Source: Neobacillus terrae
GTDB taxonomy: Bacteria > Bacillota > Bacilli > Bacillales > Cytobacillaceae
Length of the DNA stretch: 64,000 nucleotides
Assembly: GCF_011393025.1 (NCBI RefSeq)
Contig: NZ_JAAOEO010000002.1
Span: 124,001 to 188,000, forward strand
Direction: 5' to 3'
Part shown: positions 1 to 8,473 of the stretch, piece after piece
How positions within the stretch are numbered: the first letter of the stretch is position 1
Layout of the letters: the number at the start of each line of letters is the position of its first letter
Translations under genes and position numbers: made by a program
Notes under the pieces: model-generated
What the model was told of the DNA's origin: nothing
Databases searched by the model: none
What the model saw: only the letters and a program-made list of their open reading frames with translations

Positions 1-225
1 TGCACCGCCATATGGAAATGTACCTGGCATAAATCCGCCGTACATTCCGAATCCAGGATAGCCAGGGTAGGCCGGGTATATAGGTGGATAAAAAGGCCTG
101 TTATAAAGAAATGGCAAGGCAAGTAGTCCTCCTGTTGCCAATCCTGCTACGAATGGAAAAAAGGGAAAAAATCTTGTATCTTCCTGGTTGCGGTAATAGG
201 CAGGCGGCAAGTAATAAGGGTTCAT
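1..225 (-). CDS. Partial Pro/Gly/Tyr-rich small protein with one membrane segment
   Basis: Reading the minus strand from ATG at 225 gives 75 open codons that run off the window, so the C-terminus is missing. A strong ribosome site (AGGAGGTACT) lies just upstream at 231-240. The protein starts MNPYYLPPAYYRNQ, has a short hydrophobic stretch near residues 22-41 (FVAGLATGGLLALPFLY), then a tail full of Pro, Tyr and Gly (YPPIYPAYPGYPGFG). This composition resembles small spore-coat or surface proteins of Bacillus, but I do not recognise the family and assign no function. Confidence 0.7.
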   Translation of the reverse strand, partial: MNPYYLPPAYYRNQEDTRFFPFFPFVAGLATGGLLALPFLYNRPFYPPIYPAYPGYPGFGMYGGFMPGTFPYGGA

Positions 226-361
226 CTGCTAGTACCTCCTCATTTTATTTTTCTTCTCCCACTATTTTATGGAATAAGCTATTGATTGAGCCTGTCTATA
301 TCAGGATTGGGTGAGCTAGCTGCAGGGATGATAAAATTTTACTATTTTCCTTGCCGAAAAG

Positions 362-386
362 ACTTGGCGAATACCAAGTTTTTCTA
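362..386 (+). repeat. Small repeated hairpin (copy 1)
   Basis: ACTTGG-CGAATA-CCAAGT followed by TTTTTCTAA forms a terminator-like hairpin. A near-identical element (loop CGAATG) occurs at 26115-26141, so it is a small interspersed hairpin rather than a gene-specific terminator. No gene on the plus strand ends just before this copy. Confidence 0.55.
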
Positions 387-486
387 AAAAATTATTTTTA
401 TTTTGTACCGTCCGAGGTAAAATGAATGAAAGAATTTATATTTTAATATATTTTGCTGCTCTTATTTTAAATCTTTGGAGGTTATG

Positions 487-2586
487 ATGAACAATCTAAT
501 AAGTCTCCTGGCAACGGAAAACCAAAAGAACTCTAGCTATGAAAAAATGAAATCAATCATATTTGATATAATATTTCAGCATATTCAGGACATGGTTTTT
601 ATAATGAAAGCACATTCTTCCGGTTTTACATATATATTTGTAAATGAGGCTGGTCTGCGTAATGCAGGACTCTCAGCAAATGTAATTGGGATGACAATAC
701 AGGAGGCACTTCCCTTACATCATGCTCATCTTCTGCTGCCGCATTATAATGAGGTGTTAAAGGAAAAAAAGACATTGGCATTTTCAAGTGAGTTTTTTCC
801 CGATACAGGCGATATTTATTTTGGAGAAACAATTCTTACTCCTATAATAGACGACCAAGAAGTAAGATACATAATAGCCGTTACCAGGGATGTGACCGAG
901 ACAGTCAAAGAGAAGCAGGAACTGGTTGAAAGTGAACAGCGTTTTAGGTCAATAGTGGAGAATAATATGGATGCCATTTTTTCTCTAAGTCTTGATGGAC
1001 AGATTCTTTATTCAAATCCCGCTGCTTCAAAGCTTACAGGATTTACAGAAAAACAAATAGCTTACCGCTCCTTTTATGACTTTATCGCGGACCCAGATAT
1101 CAGCACGTTTAGGGATCTTTTAGTGAAAGCTGAGGCAGGATATGCCCTTGAAACAATGGACTGCAGGCTTATACATCGAAAGGGCTTTTTACTAACCATG
1201 AGCTTGAAAACGGTGCCAATAGTTATTGATGAGGAGGTAAAAGGTCTCTATGTGATCGGGAGAGACGTTACCGAGCAGGCGAGAAATGCGGAAACTATAA
1301 AATTTATGGCCTTTCATGATCAATTAACAGGATTATTAAATAGGAGGGCGCTGTTAGAACATCTAAATGAAGAAATTCAATACTGTAAGAAGCAACGGAA
1401 TGAATTTGCCTTGATTTCAATTGATCTTGACCGATTTAAATTACTTAATGATTCATTGGGCCACTTGGCTGGTGATGAAATACTAAAAAAGGTTGCCGGC
1501 CGTCTTATCGATATACAAAATCAGAATTGCAGAATTTATCGCCAGGGCGGTGATGAATTTAATTTTTTGCTGACAAAGACTAACCGGAAGGGAACGGCGC
1601 TCTTTGCACAAAAAATTCTTTCTCAGTTCACAGATTCCTTTTATCTTAATTCAAATGAGTATTATATATCACCGAGTATTGGGATAAGTATTTATCCAAA
1701 CGATGGAAGGGATGCTGAAACTCTTATAAAAAATGCTGATGAAGCCTTGTACCGTGTAAAGAGGAAGGGAAAGGCGCATTATCAGTTTTATCGCTCTGAA
1801 ATGAATGCAGTTATGACGAATATTGTTAACCTTGAAACCAATTTGCGTAAAGCAATTGATCGGGAAGAATTAAAGCTTTATTTTCAGCCACAATTTGATT
1901 TAAGAACACAGGAAACAAAAAGCTTTGAAGCGCTGCTTCGCTGGAACAGCCCTGAATTGGGGAATATTCCGCCTGGAGACTTTATCCCTCTTGCTGAAGA
2001 TACCGGACTTATTGTTCCTATTGGCCATTGGGTAATTGAAACTGCCTGCAGACAAATTAGAGAATGGAATGATAAGGGATACAAGGATATCCGTGTTGCT
2101 GTTAATATCTCTCCTAAACAATTTCAGCAGCCTTCCTTTACAAAGAGTATACAAGCCAGACTCGAAAAATATCGTTTACACCCTTCATCACTTGAAATAG
2201 AAATTACTGAAGGAGCCATGAGAGATACAAAAGAAACAATTCCTATTTTAAAAAGGCTGAGAGAAATGGGCGTAACTATCTCAATTGATGATTTTGGAAC
2301 TGGCTATTCTTCACTAAATTATTTAAAGGAATCCCCGATTGATGTTCTTAAAATAGACCAATCTTTTGTAAGGGATATTTTAATAAATGAAAAGAACGCA
2401 GCTATTACCTCCACGATCATCCACTTGGGCCAAAGCCTTGGAATGGAAGTTATTGCTGAAGGGGTGGAAACAAAACAACAGGCTGATTTTTTAATTAATG
2501 CTAATTGCCATAAAGTACAAGGCTATTATTATGGAAAACCACTTCCTGAATATGAAGTGGAAAGCAAGTTTTTGAAAAAAAAATAA
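487..2586 (+). CDS. PAS-PAS-GGDEF-EAL cyclic-di-GMP signalling protein
   Basis: This is a 699-residue bifunctional c-di-GMP protein. Two PAS sensor domains (about residues 20-135 and 145-260) precede a GGDEF diguanylate cyclase domain with an intact GGDEF motif at residues 354-358. A C-terminal EAL phosphodiesterase domain carries EAL at 481-483, followed by NISPKQF, DDFGTGYSS and EGVET, so both active sites look intact. No RxxD inhibitory site is visible just before GGDEF. No membrane segment is obvious, so it is probably cytosolic. A TTG at 475 is in frame, but GGAGG at 477-481 places the real start at ATG 487. The domain order recalls B. subtilis YkoW/DgcW without its MHYT membrane part; orthology is not claimed. 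Confidence 0.88.
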   Translation: MNNLISLLATENQKNSSYEKMKSIIFDIIFQHIQDMVFIMKAHSSGFTYIFVNEAGLRNAGLSANVIGMTIQEALPLHHAHLLLPHYNEVLKEKKTLAFSSEFFPDTGDIYFGETILTPIIDDQEVRYIIAVTRDVTETVKEKQELVESEQRFRSIVENNMDAIFSLSLDGQILYSNPAASKLTGFTEKQIAYRSFYDFIADPDISTFRDLLVKAEAGYALETMDCRLIHRKGFLLTMSLKTVPIVIDEEVKGLYVIGRDVTEQARNAETIKFMAFHDQLTGLLNRRALLEHLNEEIQYCKKQRNEFALISIDLDRFKLLNDSLGHLAGDEILKKVAGRLIDIQNQNCRIYRQGGDEFNFLLTKTNRKGTALFAQKILSQFTDSFYLNSNEYYISPSIGISIYPNDGRDAETLIKNADEALYRVKRKGKAHYQFYRSEMNAVMTNIVNLETNLRKAIDREELKLYFQPQFDLRTQETKSFEALLRWNSPELGNIPPGDFIPLAEDTGLIVPIGHWVIETACRQIREWNDKGYKDIRVAVNISPKQFQQPSFTKSIQARLEKYRLHPSSLEIEITEGAMRDTKETIPILKRLREMGVTISIDDFGTGYSSLNYLKESPIDVLKIDQSFVRDILINEKNAAITSTIIHLGQSLGMEVIAEGVETKQQADFLINANCHKVQGYYYGKPLPEYEVESKFLKKK

Positions 2587-2599
2587 AATTGCCAAGTCG

Positions 2600-2630
2600 G
2601 TCCCTAGTCTTCTGGATAGGGACTTTATTT
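2600..2630 (+). terminator. Terminator of the GGDEF-EAL gene
   Basis: A GTCCCTA/TAGGGAC stem with a ten-base loop is followed by TTTATTT, 14 bases after the stop codon. Confidence 0.75.
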
Positions 2631-2681
2631 ATAATGATAGAATATAAAATTTAGAATATTCATATTTTAAGTGGTACAATA

Positions 2682-2699
2682 TAAATGAACAATCATTCA
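2682..2699 (+). promoter_or_regulatory. FadR-type operator of fadH
   Basis: TAAATGAACAATCATTCA matches the Bacillus FadR consensus TGAATGANTANTCATTCA with two mismatches. It starts two bases after a probable -10 (TACAAT, 2675-2680), where bound repressor would block transcription. FadR is the acyl-CoA-responsive repressor of fatty-acid degradation, and B. subtilis fadH belongs to its regulon. Confidence 0.82.
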
Positions 2700-2716
2700 C
2701 TTAAAGGGGGATTTGT

Positions 2717-3481
2717 ATGAAGGGAAAGGTAGTTATTGTTACTGGCGGTTCCAATGGAATGGGAAAGTATATGGCAAAAAAGTTCTCCGAGGCGGGGGCA
2801 AAAGTTGCCATTACAGGAAGGTCAGCTGAAAGACTTGAAGAAGCTAAAAAGGAAATAGAAACAGAAGCGGGCCAGGTGCTCACCATCCAAATGGACGTTA
2901 GGGAAATTGAAGATGTAAAAAGAATGGTTAAAGAAACAGATGAACACTTTGGATCAATTGATCATCTCGTTAATAATGCAGCGGGAAATTTTATTTGCCC
3001 AGCTGAGAAATTAAGTGCAAATGGCTGGAATTCGGTGATAAATATTGTATTAAACGGGACTTTTTATTGCAGCAGTGAGGTTGGAAAGTATTGGATTGAA
3101 AAGGGGATAAAGGGCAGTATTATCAATATGGTAGCTACATATGCCTGGGGTGCTGGTGCTGGAGTTATTCATTCTGCCGCTGCAAAAGCAGGAGTTTTAT
3201 CCATAACAAGAACACTGGCTGTAGAGTGGGGCAAAAAGTATGGCATCCGAGTAAATGCTATAGCACCAGGGCCCATTGAAAGAACAGGCGGTGCTGATAA
3301 ACTTTGGGAATCTGAAGAGGCTGCAAAACGGACACTTAACAGCGTTCCTCTTGGCAGGCTTGGCAAGCCTGAAGAAATTGCGGAGCTTGCTCACTTTCTT
3401 TTTAGAGATGCAGCTGCATATATAAATGGCGAGTGTATCACAATGGACGGTGGGCAATGGCTGAATCAGCATCCGTTCTAA
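2717..3481 (+). CDS. fadH: 2,4-dienoyl-CoA reductase, short-chain dehydrogenase
   Basis: A 254-residue SDR enzyme. It has the Rossmann cofactor motif TGGSNGMG near residues 10-17, the NNAAGNF motif of dienoyl-CoA reductases near residue 88, and the pattern HSAAAKAGV, in which Lys is present but the usual SDR Tyr is not, as in this subfamily. It should reduce 2,4-dienoyl-CoA during breakdown of unsaturated fatty acids in the cytosol. A GGGGG ribosome site precedes the ATG. The FadR-like box directly upstream supports the assignment. In B. subtilis fadH is followed by fadG; here a terminator and a gene on the opposite strand follow instead. Confidence 0.9.
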   Translation: MKGKVVIVTGGSNGMGKYMAKKFSEAGAKVAITGRSAERLEEAKKEIETEAGQVLTIQMDVREIEDVKRMVKETDEHFGSIDHLVNNAAGNFICPAEKLSANGWNSVINIVLNGTFYCSSEVGKYWIEKGIKGSIINMVATYAWGAGAGVIHSAAAKAGVLSITRTLAVEWGKKYGIRVNAIAPGPIERTGGADKLWESEEAAKRTLNSVPLGRLGKPEEIAELAHFLFRDAAAYINGECITMDGGQWLNQHPF

Positions 3482-3486
3482 CTTCT

Positions 3487-3523
3487 AAAAAGGGCTGACT
3501 CATTTCTAGAGTCAGCCCTTTTT
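3487..3523. terminator. Bidirectional terminator, fadH / C39 peptidase
   Basis: A perfect ten-base-pair stem GGGCTGACTC/GAGTCAGCCC is flanked by A-tracts and T-tracts on both sides. It sits between two convergent genes. Confidence 0.9.
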
Positions 3524-3526
3524 AGT

Positions 3527-3604
3527 TAATCAAAATTTATATCCATAAATTCTCAACTCACGACAAGGAGGGCTTCGTCATTTACCACTAGGCATTTGCC
3601 GAGC
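3527..3604. repeat. Short interspersed element (copy 1)
   Basis: The first 27 bases (3527-3553) match 26053-26079 at 25 positions, sharing the core ATATCCATAAATTCT. A degenerate CTAGG-CATTTG-CCGAG hairpin follows near 3588-3605, recalling the hairpin that also follows the second copy. It is non-coding. Confidence 0.5.
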
Positions 3605-3609
3605 TTTCT

Positions 3610-4413
3610 TTATTTATAAGAAACAGCTCTTGATTTTAATGCATGCCACGAATTGATAAATTGGCTCTTATTTACACGTACTTGTTTTTTACCAGAAAGC
3701 GGATCGTTTAAATAAACAGACTGGCTGTCATATCCAACTAGAAGAACGGCATGCAGGTCTAGTGGCGTCCGAATTAATTGCTGACCGTGATACCAGGATT
3801 CCCATCGGTCCGGCAAGCGAAAGTCACCGGTAGTCCATACAACAACAGGACGTCCCGTGGAAACATGAGCCAAAACTTCTTCAAAAGGGCAGCCTGTTAA
3901 ATTAACAGCTCTGCCTGGAAGGTATTGGTTGACAATGTTTTCAATAGGTTTATCAAACACTGCATATCCAGCCCTTTTTCCAGTCATATCCCCAACGAAA
4001 CCATCGTGTGGGTTACCCCAGCGTAAAATATCACCATTACGTGACCTAACAAGAGGGTCGGAGTCTTTTTTTACCACCTGAAACAATTCCATTTTATTGG
4101 TTTTGACTCCTGCATATGAAAGCATCATGGCCAAACTAGTTATTTCACAGCCATACTTTAGTTCCGGGTTCTGGTTGATTTGGATAACATTGAGCAATTG
4201 TCTGCCTTTGACTGGCTCCTTACTAGGTCCCGGTGCCGGAGATTGCTGGACTTCTGCAGCTTTAAAAGGAGCAGAAGTTTTCTTCTCACTCTTTTGAGTT
4301 GGGGAAGAAGGGTGACTCGTTTTTATTTCGGGTGTACTTTTAGTGCTATCCTCTTGGGGTTCGCTGCAGCCGATTAAAATTGGAAACAGTAGAGCCAACA
4401 GGTACCTTTTCAA
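3610..4413 (-). CDS. Lipoprotein with C39-like papain-fold peptidase domain
   Basis: A 267-residue exported lipoprotein. The N-terminus MKRYLLALLFPILIGC has a lipobox (LIGC), giving a lipid-anchored Cys near residue 16, followed by a Ser/Thr/Pro/Lys-rich linker to about residue 75. The C-terminal domain matches the C39-like family that includes B. subtilis YvpB. The probable catalytic Cys is in YGCEITSLAMML, the His in LDLHAVLLVGYD, and the Asp/Asn in VYLNDP. It should act on peptides outside the membrane; the substrate is unknown. It stands alone between two terminator or promoter regions and is convergent with fadH. Confidence 0.82.
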   Translation of the reverse strand: MKRYLLALLFPILIGCSEPQEDSTKSTPEIKTSHPSSPTQKSEKKTSAPFKAAEVQQSPAPGPSKEPVKGRQLLNVIQINQNPELKYGCEITSLAMMLSYAGVKTNKMELFQVVKKDSDPLVRSRNGDILRWGNPHDGFVGDMTGKRAGYAVFDKPIENIVNQYLPGRAVNLTGCPFEEVLAHVSTGRPVVVWTTGDFRLPDRWESWYHGQQLIRTPLDLHAVLLVGYDSQSVYLNDPLSGKKQVRVNKSQFINSWHALKSRAVSYK

Positions 4414-4513
4414 AGAAACTCCCCTTTCAAACAGGTCTATCCTTATGTTTTGTTATAGTGTCAGAAATATAAAGCCTTGTTATTGGAAAGGAATGAAATC
4501 GAGGTAAATATGT

Positions 4514-4519
4514 TATAAT
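4514..4519 (+). promoter_or_regulatory. -10 element upstream of ykuI
   Basis: A perfect TATAAT lies 31 bases before the ykuI ATG. No convincing -35 hexamer is visible at the usual distance, so only the -10 is called. Confidence 0.5.
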
Positions 4520-4550
4520 TAAACATATTTTACGAGTGGAGGTACCGGCC

Positions 4551-5765
4551 ATGGATGCTTTGGACATCCTTACAAATTTGGATAAAGTCGTACCTTACTA
4601 TCAGCCAATTCTTAGTGCAGATGAACAAATCATTATTGGTTATGAGATTTTAGGACGATATATCCAAGGGGAACAAATAAACAGTTTGGGTCCTTTTTTT
4701 AATGACAAGGAAATTCCAGAGGAATATAAATTTGAGGTGGATCAGCTTTTACTTGAAAGAGCGTCCTTAATCGCATCACAGTTCGAACCCGGACAAAAAT
4801 TATTTATTAATCGGTCAGTAGACCAATTGATGTATCAAGATGGTGAACCGTTTTTGGAACAGCTTCTGGCATTGGAGAAAAAGGGCTTACCATTAAACAA
4901 GTTTGTTCTTGAAATTGAATACGACAGCTATTCCGGGGATATACAGCAGGTTGTTCATTTGCTTAGTTATTACCGTACATACGGCATTCAAATTGCGGTA
5001 TCAAAAAAAGAATTTGAAAAGAGTACTGTTGACCTTTTAGGTTTATTGGAACCTGATATCTTAAAGGTCAATTTGGCTGCGTTAAGATTAACCGGTACAT
5101 CAGCCTCTTTCCAGGACATAATGTTTACTTTGTCGCTGCTGGCAAGAAAAATTGGTGCAGAGCTTTTATTTGAAAATATTGAAATGGATTATCAGCTTCA
5201 GTTCGCATGGAAAAATGGCGGCAGATATTATCAGGGATTTTATTTATCACACCCAGCCCCTAAGTTAGTTTCACCTTTTATGCTAAAGGAGAGATTGAAG
5301 CAGGAATTTCATGGATTTATTCTTTCAGAAAAGAAAAAAATTCAGGCTATTTACTCGGCTGCCGAATCTTTTCATCATAAGGTTCAGTCAATTGTTGTTA
5401 AACAAAAGAAACCATCCTACGAGGACTTGTTTTTACAAATAAAGCGTGAAATGGACCCTGCAGCATTCAGAATGTACGTATGTGATGAAGATGGTTTTCA
5501 ACTTTCTGCAAACTACTTTAAAAACCCTGAAAGCGGGTGGGTTGTTCAGTCTGAATATCTTCATAAAAATTGGAGCTGGAGACCGTATTTTCTTGAAAAT
5601 ATAATCAAGATGAGAAATGAAAATAAAGGGATTTTGTCAGACCTGTATAGTGATATTGAAACAGGTGAACCCGTAAGGACTTTTTCTTATCCGGTCAGCT
5701 CCCAGGAATTTCTGTTTATTGATATTTCCCATCATTTTCTATTTGACTCCAATCTCATCCTTTGA
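4551..5765 (+). CDS. ykuI: YkuI-type EAL-domain c-di-GMP-binding protein
   Basis: 404 residues, close to B. subtilis YkuI. An N-terminal EAL fold (about 1-245) begins LDILTNLDKVVPYYQPI, and the signature is degenerate (EILGR in place of EALxR). The C-terminal region (about 260-404) corresponds to the PAS-like YkuI_C domain. The B. subtilis protein binds c-di-GMP with little or no hydrolysis, so this is more likely a c-di-GMP receptor than an active phosphodiesterase. GGAGG at 4538-4542 sets the start at ATG 4551 rather than the in-frame GTG at 4536. Together with the GGDEF-EAL gene it makes two c-di-GMP proteins within 5 kb. Confidence 0.88.
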   Translation: MDALDILTNLDKVVPYYQPILSADEQIIIGYEILGRYIQGEQINSLGPFFNDKEIPEEYKFEVDQLLLERASLIASQFEPGQKLFINRSVDQLMYQDGEPFLEQLLALEKKGLPLNKFVLEIEYDSYSGDIQQVVHLLSYYRTYGIQIAVSKKEFEKSTVDLLGLLEPDILKVNLAALRLTGTSASFQDIMFTLSLLARKIGAELLFENIEMDYQLQFAWKNGGRYYQGFYLSHPAPKLVSPFMLKERLKQEFHGFILSEKKKIQAIYSAAESFHHKVQSIVVKQKKPSYEDLFLQIKREMDPAAFRMYVCDEDGFQLSANYFKNPESGWVVQSEYLHKNWSWRPYFLENIIKMRNENKGILSDLYSDIETGEPVRTFSYPVSSQEFLFIDISHHFLFDSNLIL

Positions 5766-5829
5766 TAGCTGAATATAAAAATCGAACGGGAGGAAGGTTA
5801 AAATTAAACGAATTTAAGGGGGATAACCC

Positions 5830-6063
5830 ATGAGTTTAATGTTTCTTTCCGTTGCTGTTATAGGAATTTTGGCCGTTTCGCTTATTTACACCTGGGTCCT
5901 GGCTAGACGGCATAATACGGCGGGGAATGGACTTGATACAGAGCTTGCTAAGCCAGTTAAGCGCCACGTATATCTCATTAATCCTGTTTTTTTATCCTAT
6001 GGGATTTTCTTCGCTTTGCTTTTGCTGATCATTGTTTTTATATTCTTTGGCTGGTCCCGTTAG
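5830..6063 (+). CDS. Small two-span membrane protein of unknown function
   Basis: 77 residues with two clear hydrophobic segments (about 3-23 and 51-74) joined by a polar loop that contains the only charged patch, KPVKRHVYL. AAGGGGG upstream gives a good ribosome site. It lies 65 bases after ykuI and may share its transcript; a hairpin terminator follows immediately. The family is not recognised. Confidence 0.72.
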   Translation: MSLMFLSVAVIGILAVSLIYTWVLARRHNTAGNGLDTELAKPVKRHVYLINPVFLSYGIFFALLLLIIVFIFFGWSR

Positions 6064-6089
6064 GTCTCTTTTAAGAGGCCTATTTTTTT
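6063..6089 (+). terminator. Terminator after the 77-residue membrane protein gene
   Basis: A GGTCTCTT/AAGAGGCC stem (one G-T pair) is followed by a seven-T tract. It begins at the last base of the stop codon. Confidence 0.8.
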
Positions 6090-6285
6090 GTTGTTAATGT
6101 AAAAAGGGAAGTTTTTAAGTTTTTTCCATTTATAAGGTTAAAAGGACAAGGAAGTGGGTATTAAAAATATAACGAAAATTATGTCTAATTGTGAGGTTAT
6201 TTTACGAACGAAGTATAGAAAACATTAGCAAAAATATTGATAAAATGAAAGAATAACGGCTTGTCCAGAAAGAGAGGATAGAAAA

Positions 6286-6789
6286 TTGAAAAAATTCCTG
6301 CTATTATTAATTTTTGCTTGTCTGTTTATACCGATATCCCCTCAAAACCCCCATGCCAATATGGAATTAAAAGACCGTGGAGAAGTTTTTAGCTTTCTGA
6401 AAGAAGCATTTAAGGCACAGGCTGCTTTAAGTGAAAAAGAGAGGACAAAAGAAGAAGTTGATGGGATTTTAAGTCCTTATTTTTCAGAAGAATACCAAAA
6501 GGCGTTTTTTAAGGAAAATTTAAAAGAGACAAATGGTAAGTATCTTACATACGCTTCTGATTTCGCGAAATATTATATTCCCTTTTACCAATATTCAAAT
6601 GATACCCGTGTGGTCATTAAACCTGATAAAATTTATGTTTTTGAATATTTCCCTGAAAGTAATGAGGGGCCAGTAGGATATAAAAGCCATTATGAAGGCA
6701 TACTGCTTGAAAACTTCTCGGGAGTTTGGAAGGTTTCAAAGTATCTTGATGATGAAATTCCTGAAGAAGTTATTAAAGAATCCCTATAA
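6286..6789 (+). CDS. Secreted protein of unknown function (DUF3993-like)
   Basis: 167 residues with a signal peptide (MKKFLLLLIFACLFIPIS, with probable cleavage around residues 20-26) and no lipobox. The mature part is charged and mostly helical, then has aromatic-rich strands (YYIPFYQY, KIYVFEYFPES). It resembles the small exported Bacillus family DUF3993, but I am not certain. The start is TTG: an upstream ATG is closed by a stop at once, and AGAGAGGAT sits seven bases before the TTG. A strong terminator follows. Confidence 0.7.
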   Translation: MKKFLLLLIFACLFIPISPQNPHANMELKDRGEVFSFLKEAFKAQAALSEKERTKEEVDGILSPYFSEEYQKAFFKENLKETNGKYLTYASDFAKYYIPFYQYSNDTRVVIKPDKIYVFEYFPESNEGPVGYKSHYEGILLENFSGVWKVSKYLDDEIPEEVIKESL

Positions 6790-6792
6790 AAC

Positions 6793-6825
6793 AAAAAGAA
6801 ACCGCTCAGAGGGCGGTTTCTTTTT
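6793..6825. terminator. Bidirectional terminator that also encodes a C-terminus
   Basis: GAAACCGC/GGCGGTTTC with A- and T-tracts on both sides. It terminates the plus-strand secreted-protein gene, and the last six codons of the minus-strand MBL gene run through its 3' half, with the stop codon at 6806-6808 inside the loop. Confidence 0.88.
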
Positions 6826-7783
6826 GTTTTTTAATCTCCAGTTTGGAGAAGTATTCAATTAGTCCCATTGAGGATACGGATAAATCTAAATTAAGGATAG
6901 TAAAAAAATCATCATTACTAGGAATGCGTATCTCCCTTAAAGATTCGGATATAAGAGTATAAAGGGAATTCTTGAGCTGCAATGCTCCTTTTTTAGGGTC
7001 TGCCATTGATGAAAATACTTTCTGAGTTTCATTAAGAAAAATTGGAAGCCAATACCGGATTTGACGATAAACTTCTTCTGGATTGCTGGTGGCACCAAAA
7101 TGTCCAAAAAAGATTGACTCCACTTCCATTCCCTCATATAATCCAATCGAATCGAGCATCTTAATAGGATCAAACTGATTTGGGGAAGTAGAAGGAAGAA
7201 ATAATTCAGCTCCATATTTATTCAGCTGAGGATAGGATACGCCTGCAGTATCTCCGGTGAAAATTAATTTTCTCTTTTCATCATAAATGCTCATATGATG
7301 ATTGGCATGGCCGGGAGTGTCGAAAAAAGAAAGGATGGAATCTTGGCCAATTTGAAGTGTATCACCATGGTCTTTAATCAGAATTTTTTCTTCAGGAACG
7401 GGAAGAACAGGATGGAAAAGCTCATCAAATCTTTCGCCATATACAGCTTTTGCGCCAGCAATTAGCTTTTCTGGGTTTGCTAAATGTCGGGCTCCTTTTG
7501 GATGAACAATAATCTTTGCATTTGGACAATAACTTAACAATAGTCCTGCTCCGCCTGCATGGTCCAGATGGATATGAGTAACAATAATATGTTTGACCTC
7601 TTCCGGGCTTTTCCCAAGCTCTTTTAGTCCTTCAAGAATATAGGGGATGGACCGGCTGGTACAGGTTTCAATAATTGTTAGCTCTTCTTCAGCCAATACA
7701 TAACTACCAGTTCTTTGAGGCAGCCCTAAATCAAAGTCATCAATCAAGTATATATTTTCTGCCATAAAAATAGTTTTTTTCAA
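6806..7783 (-). CDS. MBL-fold metallo-hydrolase
   Basis: A 325-residue metallo-beta-lactamase-fold protein. Metal-ligand motifs are HIHLDHAGG (near residue 70), PGHANHHM and FTGDTAG, in the order expected for glyoxalase II-like hydrolases with a dinuclear zinc or iron site. A helical C-terminal extension of about 90 residues follows. There is no signal peptide, so it is cytosolic. The substrate cannot be read from sequence. AAAGGAGG precedes the ATG. Its end overlaps the convergent terminator, so the final residues (KKQKETAL) come from terminator DNA. Confidence 0.85.
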   Translation of the reverse strand: MKKTIFMAENIYLIDDFDLGLPQRTGSYVLAEEELTIIETCTSRSIPYILEGLKELGKSPEEVKHIIVTHIHLDHAGGAGLLLSYCPNAKIIVHPKGARHLANPEKLIAGAKAVYGERFDELFHPVLPVPEEKILIKDHGDTLQIGQDSILSFFDTPGHANHHMSIYDEKRKLIFTGDTAGVSYPQLNKYGAELFLPSTSPNQFDPIKMLDSIGLYEGMEVESIFFGHFGATSNPEEVYRQIRYWLPIFLNETQKVFSSMADPKKGALQLKNSLYTLISESLREIRIPSNDDFFTILNLDLSVSSMGLIEYFSKLEIKKQKETAL

Positions 7784-7960
7784 AAAAATCCTCCTTTTAT
7801 TTATTTTTACTTGGACAAATACCTGTCATTATTTTATGCTGTTAATATTGGGATGTAAAGAATTCGATTTAAATATTCTGAAAATAATTCATCAGGATAG
7901 AAACATGCCAAATGCGAAACCTATGGGTATACGCTTTTTTGTGTGAAAGGAGAGAGAGCA

Positions 7961-8197
7961 TTGTCACAACTTCAAGGAATATTAACACGATTAAAAAACC
8001 TTCAGGAACAAGCTAGTTCTGGAGAACCTGCTCAGCGTTATTTCGAGGTTGAGGGTGAAAGAAAATGCCAGGTAACATTCCATCCTAAAACTGAAACGTT
8101 TGAATTGGAAGTATACAGCGAAAAAGAAAAGCCAAAACGCTATCAATTTGATAATATCGATATGATCACAATTGAAATCTTTGACTTAATTCAATAA
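7961..8197 (+). CDS. ykuJ: YkuJ family protein
   Basis: 78 residues, matching B. subtilis YkuJ in length and pattern (QRYFEVEGE, FELEVY, QFDNIDMITIEIF). It is a small alpha/beta protein whose function is unknown in the family. GAAAGGAGAGAG sets the start at TTG 7961; an in-frame GTG at 7943 lies inside the ribosome site and is not the start. It keeps the B. subtilis order, downstream of ykuI and upstream of darB. Confidence 0.85.
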   Translation: MSQLQGILTRLKNLQEQASSGEPAQRYFEVEGERKCQVTFHPKTETFELEVYSEKEKPKRYQFDNIDMITIEIFDLIQ

Positions 8198-8225
8198 GGA
8201 GCCATTATGGTTCCTTATTTTTTTT
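8196..8225 (+). terminator. Terminator of ykuJ
   Basis: AAGGAGCC/GGTTCCTT with one G-T pair, then ATTTTTTTT, beginning at the stop codon. Confidence 0.85.
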
Positions 8226-8473
8226 GCTTTTTACTCTCAGGATTAACGGAAACGGAAGGGTGCCTCCACTTTTGAAGTCCTGCTCCTACTCCCAAAGGGT
8301 TTTCATCCTTGCGGCTTATTTGAGTAGCTTACGGCTTAGTTACTAGCAAAACGGCATGATTACTATTTATTAGGTAATTACTATGATGTTACTCAATGGG
8401 TTACTTTGCTCCCTCTTTTAATTGAATGTACGAGCGGGGAGTTTGGCATTCTAACTTAAAGAGGTGAATAAAA

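Noticed and set aside
84..314. A 76-codon plus-strand frame at the window start
   Set aside because: It runs antisense to the partial minus-strand gene at 1-225, which has a strong ribosome site and sensible composition; the plus frame has neither.
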